This document shows, piece by piece, positions 17,051 to 25,273 of a stretch of 57,059 nt of DNA. The notes below the pieces were generated by a model. It was not told the DNA's origin and did not search any database. It was given only the letters and a program-made list of their open reading frames with translations. Every line of letters starts with the position of its first letter. Position 1 is the first letter of the stretch. The translations under genes were made by a program, and so were the position numbers. Source of the stretch: Chitinophagaceae bacterium (GTDB taxonomy: Bacteria > Bacteroidota > Bacteroidia > Chitinophagales > Chitinophagaceae); the NCBI GenBank assembly GCA_947447465.1, contig CANFKE010000028.1, positions 1 through 57,059 on the forward strand. The letters run 5' to 3'.

Positions 17051-18199
17051 TTACTTGATCAAAGGATTCTGACAATGCTTGATAATGAGCTTTGCTTCAT
17101 CTTCGGCAGTATTCATAATCTCTTCAACCATTGCTCTTGAAATAGGTGTATTGTGCTTAATAAGTGATCTGGCAGCATGCATCCTGATATCAAAGTTGTA
17201 GGAATACAGAAACTCTGTTTTCAAAAAATCCAAATGCTTACCCGATGATATACGACCCAGGGCCTTCAGTATCTCTAACTGACAATTGAGTGGCTGAGTG
17301 TTGTATATTTCTATTAATTTGGATTCCGCTATTTCAGCAGATAGTTTACCCAGACAGTTGATAGCATCTGCACGGAAATAGTGGTCTTTGTTATTGAGGA
17401 GTCCCATAACCGCGGGAATTGCAGGTTGCTGATCGTAATGAGCGATCAATTTGAGACAAAAAGAAACGATACTCTTATTTTCCGAATAGCTAACCCACCT
17501 TGAGAAGTTGGGAATAGGAATATCTTTATTCGTAGTAATGATCTTGAACAATTCCAACTGATCCCAAGGAAGAATAGGTTCGGTGGCAATATCAAAGAAT
17601 TTGAAAGGCTCATTTTTACTCAACTGTACGTAGGCATTACGAGCTGCGGCTCTCAGTTCAGGTTTCTGACTGTTAGTAAGTGGCAGAATAGTTACGTCGG
17701 AAACGCTGATGTCCATTCTGGTGAGTTCCGTAAGCGCCTTTATCTGTATTTCCCAATGAAGGTTTTTGAGCTTATCCTCTGCCTCTTTGAGCAGACCCAT
17801 ATCGAGATATAACTTTCTGAGCAATTCCCCTACCTCACCTCTGAAATTTCTGCGATACTGAATGAGAATATCAATGATGGCCTGACGAACCCATTTATGT
17901 TTAAAAGCAGGATCATTGAGCGCAGCACTATCGAATTCGATATCGTCAACAGGTATCTTCTCCAGATTTTCATTGAGCAGTACCTGCTCGGTGATCATTG
18001 TTTCGATCTTGGGGCTGATGAAGGCAAGACGTTTTTCCTGTACATATGACTGCCAGCGCTTATACATGATAACACTGTATGCAGTAATTGTAGCAATGAC
18101 CGCAATATAAATGAATATAATAGCGATCTCAATAAATAAAGGGAGATAGACAAACTGCTCGTAGGCAGATGTAATCAATCCAACAAGGCTACTAAACAT
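17051..18199 (-). CDS. membrane-anchored HEAT-repeat protein
   Basis: This 382-residue protein has one N-terminal TM segment (about 19-45: LFIEIAIIFIYIAVIATITAY) and then a cytoplasmic alpha-helical solenoid with HEAT-type repeats (for example HYFRADAINCLGKLS, NFDIRMHAARSLIKHN). HEAT solenoids act as protein-binding scaffolds. Its ATG lies inside the end of the upstream receiver gene (8-bp overlap), implying translational coupling, and the glycosyltransferase gene follows after 148 bp. I infer that it links the receiver to the synthase at the inner membrane. No homologue of known function is recognised. Confidence 0.72.
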   Translation of the reverse strand: MFSSLVGLITSAYEQFVYLPLFIEIAIIFIYIAVIATITAYSVIMYKRWQSYVQEKRLAFISPKIETMITEQVLLNENLEKIPVDDIEFDSAALNDPAFKHKWVRQAIIDILIQYRRNFRGEVGELLRKLYLDMGLLKEAEDKLKNLHWEIQIKALTELTRMDISVSDVTILPLTNSQKPELRAAARNAYVQLSKNEPFKFFDIATEPILPWDQLELFKIITTNKDIPIPNFSRWVSYSENKSIVSFCLKLIAHYDQQPAIPAVMGLLNNKDHYFRADAINCLGKLSAEIAESKLIEIYNTQPLNCQLEILKALGRISSGKHLDFLKTEFLYSYNFDIRMHAARSLIKHNTPISRAMVEEIMNTAEDEAKLIIKHCQNPLIK

Positions 18200-18764
18200 T
18201 TACACGTGTTGTTTTTTTCGTTACCAACTTTGGATTACTTGTTCTTCTATCCAATAAAGACTTTACTCTCATTAACAATTCCTCTGCCTTGATCGGCTTT
18301 TTCAGATAATCATCAGCACCTAATCTGAACGCCTCGGTGATGGTCTCTTCATTACCAACAGATGAACACACTATGATACTTACATGTCGCTTAGAGATAT
18401 CGTTACGGATCTTACTTACTACTTCCAACCCATTGGCATAAGGCATCATGAGGTCAGTGACCACTACGTCGTATTCTTCAGTATCTAGCTTTTCGAATGC
18501 TTCCTTACCGTCTTTAGCCGTAATAAGATTATAACCTGATTTGGCTAATATGCTTCTGATAGCCAGTAACATAATGCTATCATCTTCAATTATGAGAATG
18601 TTGGCAGCAAAAGGTGCTGAATTGACTTTTGCTGCTCCATCAATTGCTCCAATCTTGCTCTTTTCAGGCTGTTTGTCTTCTTTAGTGGTTGTTGTTACAA
18701 CAACCGCCGGAGCACTAACATCGCCATTATTTTTTTTCTTTTTTAACCAGCTAAACACAAGCAA
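18192..18764 (-). CDS. receiver-domain protein with N-terminal basic extension
   Basis: The C-terminal part (about residues 55-190) is a CheY-like receiver: acidic pocket EDD (60-62), phosphorylation site TDLMMP with Asp104, conserved KKP with Lys156. No output domain follows. The N-terminal extension starts with a short amphipathic segment and four lysines (FSWLKKKK), then a Thr/Ala-rich linker; it may be a membrane-binding tail. The frame begins with TTG at 18764; a GTG at 18758 is an equally good start. The receiver is about 75% identical by eye to that of the neighbour at 18877-19278. The gene overlaps the HEAT-repeat gene by 8 bp. Confidence 0.82.
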   Translation of the reverse strand: MLVFSWLKKKKNNGDVSAPAVVVTTTTKEDKQPEKSKIGAIDGAAKVNSAPFAANILIIEDDSIMLLAIRSILAKSGYNLITAKDGKEAFEKLDTEEYDVVVTDLMMPYANGLEVVSKIRNDISKRHVSIIVCSSVGNEETITEAFRLGADDYLKKPIKAEELLMRVKSLLDRRTSNPKLVTKKTTRVNV

Positions 18765-18876
18765 CGCAATTATAATGTGGGAACAATAATAGAACTACCT
18801 TGATACCACCCCGGGGCATTATCAAACAGATCTGAGCATAAAGAAAGAGAATTCCGTCCTTCGGGCATGGGTACTT

Positions 18877-19278
18877 CTATTTTTTCTTGGTCACCAACTT
18901 TTGATTGTTTGACCTGCTATCCAATAATTTTTTGATCCTGATGAGCAATTCACCGGCCATAATAGGTTTTTTCAGATAATCATCAGCTCCCAACCTAAAG
19001 GCCTCAGTGATGGTTTCCTCATTACCTACAGATGATACTACAATGATACTTACATGCCTTTTAGTAGAATCACTCCTCAATCTGCTCACTACTTCAAGTC
19101 CATTGGCATATGGCATCATCAGATCGGTAACTACAACATCATACGATTCATTATCTAATTTCTCAAAAGCCTCCTTACCATCCTTAGCTGTAATCACCTC
19201 ATAGCCAGACTTAGTCAGGATATTCCTTATGGCTTTGAGCATTATATCATCATCTTCAATTATAAGTATGGTAGCCAT
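18877..19278 (-). CDS. stand-alone receiver-domain response regulator
   Basis: This 133-residue protein is a single CheY-like receiver: acidic residues EDDD (8-11), phospho-acceptor Asp52 in TDLMMP, SSVG (82-85) with the switch Ser, and KKP (Lys104). There is no DNA-binding or enzymatic output domain. It ends in a basic tail (KLVTKKK) shared with the next receiver gene, so the two arose by tandem duplication. It lies 241 bp downstream of the histidine kinase gene, its likely phospho-donor, and 112 bp upstream of the second receiver. Confidence 0.88.
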   Translation of the reverse strand: MATILIIEDDDIMLKAIRNILTKSGYEVITAKDGKEAFEKLDNESYDVVVTDLMMPYANGLEVVSRLRSDSTKRHVSIIVVSSVGNEETITEAFRLGADDYLKKPIMAGELLIRIKKLLDSRSNNQKLVTKKK

Positions 19279-19519
19279 GGAATTTTGTCCCTTTTTTGCA
19301 ATAATTATTACAGCGGATGCTGTAAAGCAACACCGCTATAAGTAAAATTTATATTTCAAAGCTAATGCTTTCAAATCAAATAAAAAACAGCACAGCACAC
19401 AATATGAAAATACTGTTTAATATCTACACACAAAAATATGACAAATAAGCCGCCTTGCAAAAAGCTGAAGGTAAATAGGGAGTTGATTAACAACTCAATA
19501 AGACCAGAATAACTAACTA

Positions 19520-21580
19520 TTAAGAGTTGGACAAATTTAACGGAAGCGAAACATAGAAAGTAGTTCCTCTACCTTCTTCACTTTCGAACCAAATATCACC
19601 GTCGTGAGCACGAACAACCTGTTGGGAAATGGACAATCCGATACCATGCGGTTTTTCACCACCGGTACCATAAGTCTTACTTTCAGTAAACATATCAAAT
19701 ATGTGTTGTCTGTTTTTTTCAGGAATTCCTACACCAGTATCATTAACAGAAATAACTACATTTCCCCCCACCTTACTGACCTTTACTGCAATGGTGGCGT
19801 TTTCATAACTGAACTTGATGGCATTGCCGATAAGATTATTAAGAACCCTCCATACCTTCTCTTTATGAACGAATGCTGAGATGTCATTGTTATAAGATGT
19901 AACAGAAATTCGCTGATTTTTGATATGCGCTTTAGCATTGAGCAGCTCAACACAATTATTGACTAGTTTATTGATATCTACCCTTTCTTTGTGCATGTTA
20001 CCGGGAGCTATGGTATCCGCAGCTTCCAGAATGTCTTTACTAAGATTCAATGAATTATTACATGCTTCGTAGATCAATCTGAGCATTTCCTTTTCCTCTT
20101 CAGATCGTTGAGTGGAATCGTTGAGCAGAATATCGGTCAGTGCAGAAATAGCAGAAATCGGGCTCATGACATCGTGAGCCACGGACCTGAGAATACGCGA
20201 CTTGTCCTTATCCCTTAATTCAACCTCTTTTAAAGCTAATTCCAACTGCTGTTGCTTTTCGTTTACTTTTTCATTGAGCAAGGTCAGCGAGCGCATATCT
20301 TTACTAATGCGGGAAGAATACCTGAGCACCAGGAAAATGATAATTACAGACATGGCAATGACTACCGTAGCTGCAATAAGCCACATTTCATCCTGCTTTT
20401 TGTTTTTTTGGAGTAATGAAATCTGGTATTGTCTTTCCTGATTTTTGAGTTTTCCCTCGATATCAGAACTCATCAGCGCCTTATTTTGCTGTATAATACT
20501 GTCATTTTTGACCAAGTATGCGCTCATAAAGCGGTAAGCCTTTACGGAATCACCCAATTGCTCATAATATTTTGCAGAAAGTCTATTCCACTGCATCTCT
20601 ACATATAAACCGGGAATGGAATCTAATTCTGCCCTGATATCTGTAAGTAATTGTCTGAGATCGGTGAATTGCTTTGTTGACAAATAGATATCAGCCAGCT
20701 TCAATTGACTGAGCACTGCATCTGAATTGGTGTAATCCTTTTGCAGATTGACTCTGATACTATTCTTTAGCAGCGTTTTTGCGGAATCGAAATTACCGGC
20801 TGCAACATATACATCTGCTAAATTTCCCCAAACTACAGCTTCAGCACTTTCAAAAGCTTTAGCCGGCTTTCCGGGGTAATTGCGTTTATTATCATCAATA
20901 AACTTCAATGCCTTATTATAATATACAACGGCACTATCTACAATATTTGCCTTGCCGTACGATAAGCCAATATCATCCAGCAATTCCTGCTTCAGATAAA
21001 AGTTGGAAAAATCGGGATTGCAAAACAGGGCTTCATTGTAAGATTGTTTAAAGTATTGCACCGCATCGAGGTATTTCTGCTGCCTGTATAGCACAATACC
21101 CAGACTATGATTATAAATGGTGAAAGAGCAAGAATCCACATTATTTTGTGCTAATGATTTTGCCTTGTAATAATAATCGTAAGCCTCACTATACAACCCC
21201 TTGGCCATCAAAGCATCGGCTTTGAGGTTATAGATCTCCATAAACATCTTCTGATTTTTATTCAGTCCATGCTTTTCTAAAATGGCGATCATGGAGTCAG
21301 CAAGGTCTATGCTCTTGTCAAAATAGCCAAGATCCATATAGAGAATGTTACAATAAGTAACATATTTCATTTCCTCCGCAAGCGATAATTTCCCTTCATT
21401 GCCGTGAACGTATGTTATGTATTCTGCAGCTTTGACTTTGAATCCTGAATCATGCATCCTATCTGCGTGTGCCACAGCAGAGTCCATAGAAATATTGATC
21501 ACCTTTAGACTATTATCAGAGAGATGGCACGATGAAAGAAAAAACAGAAGGAAACAAAAAGAAATCAGCGTTTTCGACAC
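19520..21580 (-). CDS. TPR-containing sensor histidine kinase, lipoprotein-type N-terminus
   Basis: I choose the GTG at 21580 as start: it opens MSKTLISFCFLLFFLSSC, a lipoprotein-like signal with lipobox LSSC. The upstream TTG (21607) lies inside a perfect -7 promoter box and is unlikely to be translated. The 686-residue protein has an extracytoplasmic TPR region (about 30-385), one TM segment (about 400-420, LIAATVVIAMSVIIIFLVL), a coiled coil, a HisKA domain with the phosphorylation site VAHDVMSP (His469) and a HATPase domain (NLIGNAIKFS, NDTGVGIP, GIGLSIS). It probably senses an envelope signal and phosphorylates the two receivers encoded downstream. Confidence 0.85.
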   Translation of the reverse strand: MSKTLISFCFLLFFLSSCHLSDNSLKVINISMDSAVAHADRMHDSGFKVKAAEYITYVHGNEGKLSLAEEMKYVTYCNILYMDLGYFDKSIDLADSMIAILEKHGLNKNQKMFMEIYNLKADALMAKGLYSEAYDYYYKAKSLAQNNVDSCSFTIYNHSLGIVLYRQQKYLDAVQYFKQSYNEALFCNPDFSNFYLKQELLDDIGLSYGKANIVDSAVVYYNKALKFIDDNKRNYPGKPAKAFESAEAVVWGNLADVYVAAGNFDSAKTLLKNSIRVNLQKDYTNSDAVLSQLKLADIYLSTKQFTDLRQLLTDIRAELDSIPGLYVEMQWNRLSAKYYEQLGDSVKAYRFMSAYLVKNDSIIQQNKALMSSDIEGKLKNQERQYQISLLQKNKKQDEMWLIAATVVIAMSVIIIFLVLRYSSRISKDMRSLTLLNEKVNEKQQQLELALKEVELRDKDKSRILRSVAHDVMSPISAISALTDILLNDSTQRSEEEKEMLRLIYEACNNSLNLSKDILEAADTIAPGNMHKERVDINKLVNNCVELLNAKAHIKNQRISVTSYNNDISAFVHKEKVWRVLNNLIGNAIKFSYENATIAVKVSKVGGNVVISVNDTGVGIPEKNRQHIFDMFTESKTYGTGGEKPHGIGLSISQQVVRAHDGDIWFESEEGRGTTFYVSLPLNLSNS

Positions 21581-21604
21581 AAATGAAAAAGAAGAATGTT
21601 GTTG

Positions 21605-21612
21605 CAAATATA
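21605..21612 (-). promoter_or_regulatory. promoter of the histidine kinase gene
   Basis: Minus strand reads TATATTTG (21612-21605), a perfect -7 box, with a TTG 20 nt upstream as the -33 element. The predicted transcription start is near 21598, leaving a leader of about 18 nt to the GTG start at 21580. Confidence 0.6.
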
Positions 21613-21775
21613 CCCTTACAAACCATTTAAAACAATACTAATATTTGGATATACTTGAAAGCTACATAGACCATTCGTATATATAAAATAAATATTAACC
21701 AACAAATGATGTTATAGCTAAAAAAAATTATCTTTATGGCTCTGTGTAACAGAACAAAAAAATTAAAACGTCATC

Positions 21776-21796
21776 AAACCAACCATTTGGTGGTTT
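21776..21796 (+). promoter_or_regulatory. hairpin in the 5' leader of the T9SS adhesin gene
   Basis: AAACCAACCA (21776-21785) can pair with TGGTGGTTT (21788-21796) with one bulged base. A TATCTTTA-type -7 box lies upstream near 21730, so this hairpin would be in the mRNA leader about 60 nt before the ATG. Its role, possibly mRNA stability, is a guess. Confidence 0.35.
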
Positions 21797-21855
21797 TATG
21801 CTGTTTTAATATGGAGTATCAATAATGAACTGATCATTGCCATATATATTGGAAT

Positions 21856-24800
21856 ATGAAAAAAATATTACCGCAAATAATGCGTAATCTGCTGTTGTGC
21901 TTTGCATTGCTATTATTGAGTATTGGTGCTAAAGCCAATCACCTAGTAGGAGCCGACCTATATTATACATGGGTAACAGGTAATCAATATAAAGTGACGG
22001 TTATTTTATATGGCGACTGCGGATCAGCATCATCTACTACCGCATTCGCAGGACTATCTACCTCTGTTCCGAGGGTATGTGTATATGATGGCACAACTAA
22101 TGTTGCCACTCTTGCGCTAGCCATTCAGGCACCTACAAACGGCATTGAGATCACTCCGGTATGCCCTTCAGATACTGCGAATACTCAGTGCCATATTGTG
22201 ACCTCTACGACTCCGGGTATCAAAAAGTTCGTATACACGGCTATGTACACCGTACCTTACTTATCTGCTAACTGGAAATTTATATTCAACGGCTACCTAG
22301 GGGGATCATTCATTGCAGGTAGAGCAACTTCATTAACTAATATTTCGAGCACACCGGTTACCTACATACAACTGGAAGCTACGTTGAATAATCTTGGATC
22401 AATTACTAATTCCAATCCGATACTTACGATATTGCCTGTGCCATTCTTCTGTCAGGCAGGTAACGACACCTATAACCCCGGTGCGGTAGATGCAGATGGA
22501 GACAGTCTTTCTTTTGCGCTTGTTCCTGCAGTAAATGGATCTGCTGCGGGCTGTTCGCTAGGGTCGGGGCCGGTGACCTATCTTACAACCTATCCATATT
22601 CCGGTACAAATCCGTTACATACCTTCTCAGGGGCAGTAGGTTTTGATGCGTTGACGGGGCAAATATCTTTTGTACCTGATATCACCCAGCGTTCGGTGGT
22701 AGTTTATACCATCAATGAATACAGAGGAAACGTACTTATCGGCAGCATGCAACGAGAAATGTCATTTACTGTAATTACCTGTCCGACACCGACACCAACA
22801 GGAGGAATGACATCTGCCACAAATGGAACACTTGACGATACATCTCACTTCCATATTTGTGCAGAAACTGGGCCTTTTGCGATTACATTGAATTCAAGCG
22901 GCGCAACCCCTCTTACCAATGTCACTGTTACAAATACCGGACTTCCACCGGGAGCAGTATTCTCAGTTGCAGGGAACGGCACACCTAATCCTGTCACTAC
23001 CATTTCATGGACATCAAACGGCGTAACCCCCGGTACTTATACGTTCTACGTAACATTCACAGACGATGCGTGCCCGCTACAGGGAACTCAAACCCGAGCA
23101 TTTACTATCAACATATATCCAATACCTACTCTGGCCTATACGGTAATACGACCAAAAAGTTGCGCAGGTGACGCGATCGTGTCCATATCACCCGGAGGCT
23201 TGGGCAGTCCGTGGTCTGTAATGGTTTTGGATGCTACAGGAGCACATATAGATAGTAATATAGGGGTAACAGGCACATACCTGGACACACTGGGAACAGG
23301 TAATGATACATTGGTGATCTACAGCGCTGTATCCTCATTCTGTAATTCACGTAATCCGATAGCTATTCCGGTAGCTACTTTTGTAACCATATCTGCAACC
23401 AAAACTGACCCAACGTTCTGTGGTAATAATGATGGAACACTTACAATATCGGGACTTAACCCACTGGAGCAGGATACACTTTTCTTTACACTTAATGGAG
23501 TACCTAATACCGGGTTACCAATATTCTCTTCTTCAGGTGGTACATATGTAATGAACGGACTCTGCGCAGGCACTTACAACAATATGTATGTGAAGTTTGG
23601 CTCTTGTACCTCACCAGCAATCGGACCAATAACGCTAAACAATCCGGGCTTTACTATTAATCGTCTGGAATACCACCAACCAACAGCATGCGGATTCAAT
23701 GATGGTTGGATAAAAATAATAGGTATGCACCCCGGTCAGCAGGATACCATTAAGTACACATTAAATGGCGCTCCACAGACACCGGTAACTAATTATGTGG
23801 CTACAGATAGTGCCATTACAATTACAAATCTGGGAGCTGGTACTTATAGTAATTTTGTTGCCAACACAGTAGGATCTTGCCCCGGCAGTCCTTCCGGTTG
23901 TACATCTAACATGCTTGGACCTATTACTTTGGTGGATACGCCAATAAACGCGAACTTCAACTTTGTAGTTCATATGGGCTGTAATGGAGACACAGTAGTA
24001 TTTACCAACCTGTCAACTCCACTTACCCCTGTACCATTATACTATCGTTGGTACTTTGGAGATGGCGGTACTGACACATCAAGAAATCCTGTACATATTT
24101 ACCATCCAAGTACTGCAACAACTTATACTATAAAGCTGATCGTTACCAATACTCAATGTGTTGACAGTAATGTGTTTCAAACTGTGACCTTCCCTGCTCA
24201 GATCAAGGCAATGTTCACATCAACACCTGATACATTCATTTGCCAAAAGTCATCTGTTGCGTTCAGAGATACCTCCACCGGCGCTATAGTTAACTATGCA
24301 TGGACATTTGGAGACGGAGGCACTGCTACTGGCAAAGATCCTATACATACATTTGTGAATAGCGGCGCATACCCTGTAACTCTTACCATTACCGATGGTA
24401 TCCCATGCAGTGATATAGCTACCAAAATTGTTCAGGTCGATTCTTCTACTATCATCACCATGCGTGCCAGCGACACCGTAATTTGTCGTGGAGGTCAGGT
24501 GACATTTGAAGGTACTTACACATCGATAGGTTATACAGGTAACCTATGGACTTTTGGTGATGGTGGCAGCTATAGCAATGCAAACCCTATATCACATTCA
24601 TTTGATGCAGTAGGCATATTGCCGGTGACGCTTACGGTTTACTACAGGGCTTGTAATACAGCAATAGTAACCCGCAACGTGAAGGTGTACGACAATCCGA
24701 ATATTTATCTTGGACCGGATTCAGCGATATGTCCGGGAAGTACGGAGATAGAACTATACGACCTTACCAATGCCGGTAACCCACTGGCAACATGGCTATG

Positions 24801-25197
24801 GAGTACAGGATCTACAGCATCTCACATTGTGACCACTGAGCCAGGATACTATTCTGCCACAGTAACTATAAACGGATGTATTGCTACTGATACTGTGTGG
24901 ATAGCCAATGATTGCTACATCAGCTTCCCTAACGTATTCACTCCAAACGGAGATGGCATCAATGATTACTTCTTCCCGCGCAACCTGCTGGCACGTGGTC
25001 TTACCTCATTCAAAATGGACATCTATAACAGATGGGGACAGAACATTTACTCTACCACCAGCACAGACGGACAAGGATGGGACGGTAAATTCAATAATGA
25101 ACCTCAGCCACAGGGCGTGTTCATTTATGTAATAGAAGCCAAGTTTAAAGACGGCCAGAAGATCAAGAAGCAAGGTAATGTGACGCTTGTCCGGTAG
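21856..25197 (+). CDS. large secreted PKD-domain protein with T9SS type B sorting domain
   Basis: The 1113-residue protein has a signal peptide (residues 1-27, ending GAKA) and an N-terminal domain starting NHLVGADLYYTW that is common in gliding- or adhesion-related Bacteroidota proteins. Two tandem repeats of about 90 residues follow (about 518-600 and 609-695; CGNNDG and CGFNDG), then three PKD domains marked by YFGDGG, TFGDGG and TFGDGG (about 731, 814 and 896). The C-terminal gliding-motility-associated domain (about 1020-1113: FPNVFTPNGDGIND, IYNRWGQNIY, PQGVFIYVIEA) directs export through T9SS and surface attachment. Probably a cell-surface adhesin. It is monocistronic, ending at a strong hairpin. 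Confidence 0.88.
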   Translation: MKKILPQIMRNLLLCFALLLLSIGAKANHLVGADLYYTWVTGNQYKVTVILYGDCGSASSTTAFAGLSTSVPRVCVYDGTTNVATLALAIQAPTNGIEITPVCPSDTANTQCHIVTSTTPGIKKFVYTAMYTVPYLSANWKFIFNGYLGGSFIAGRATSLTNISSTPVTYIQLEATLNNLGSITNSNPILTILPVPFFCQAGNDTYNPGAVDADGDSLSFALVPAVNGSAAGCSLGSGPVTYLTTYPYSGTNPLHTFSGAVGFDALTGQISFVPDITQRSVVVYTINEYRGNVLIGSMQREMSFTVITCPTPTPTGGMTSATNGTLDDTSHFHICAETGPFAITLNSSGATPLTNVTVTNTGLPPGAVFSVAGNGTPNPVTTISWTSNGVTPGTYTFYVTFTDDACPLQGTQTRAFTINIYPIPTLAYTVIRPKSCAGDAIVSISPGGLGSPWSVMVLDATGAHIDSNIGVTGTYLDTLGTGNDTLVIYSAVSSFCNSRNPIAIPVATFVTISATKTDPTFCGNNDGTLTISGLNPLEQDTLFFTLNGVPNTGLPIFSSSGGTYVMNGLCAGTYNNMYVKFGSCTSPAIGPITLNNPGFTINRLEYHQPTACGFNDGWIKIIGMHPGQQDTIKYTLNGAPQTPVTNYVATDSAITITNLGAGTYSNFVANTVGSCPGSPSGCTSNMLGPITLVDTPINANFNFVVHMGCNGDTVVFTNLSTPLTPVPLYYRWYFGDGGTDTSRNPVHIYHPSTATTYTIKLIVTNTQCVDSNVFQTVTFPAQIKAMFTSTPDTFICQKSSVAFRDTSTGAIVNYAWTFGDGGTATGKDPIHTFVNSGAYPVTLTITDGIPCSDIATKIVQVDSSTIITMRASDTVICRGGQVTFEGTYTSIGYTGNLWTFGDGGSYSNANPISHSFDAVGILPVTLTVYYRACNTAIVTRNVKVYDNPNIYLGPDSAICPGSTEIELYDLTNAGNPLATWLWSTGSTASHIVTTEPGYYSATVTINGCIATDTVWIANDCYISFPNVFTPNGDGINDYFFPRNLLARGLTSFKMDIYNRWGQNIYSTTSTDGQGWDGKFNNEPQPQGVFIYVIEAKFKDGQKIKKQGNVTLVR

Positions 25198-25213
25198 TCC
25201 TTAAAATGAGATA

Positions 25214-25257
25214 TTCATAAAAATAGCAGGAGCAATTGCTCCTGCTATTTTTATGAA
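25214..25257. terminator. bidirectional terminator hairpin
   Basis: A perfect 44-bp palindrome (arms 25214-25235 and 25236-25257) centred on AGCAATTGCT, with A/T runs at both outer ends, lies between the convergent adhesin and uvrB genes. It should terminate in both directions. Confidence 0.85.
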
Positions 25258-25273
25258 TTGGCAGACCAGAATA

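Noticed and set aside
19480..19496. Terminator after the histidine kinase gene
   Set aside because: GAGTTG...CAACTC is only a 6-bp stem and lacks a T-tract on the minus strand, so I do not list it.
18877..21607. Diguanylate cyclase or PilZ control of the polysaccharide locus
   Set aside because: I looked for GGDEF, EAL and the RxxxR/DxSxxG pattern of PilZ in the kinase, the receivers, the HEAT protein and the glycosyltransferase and found none.
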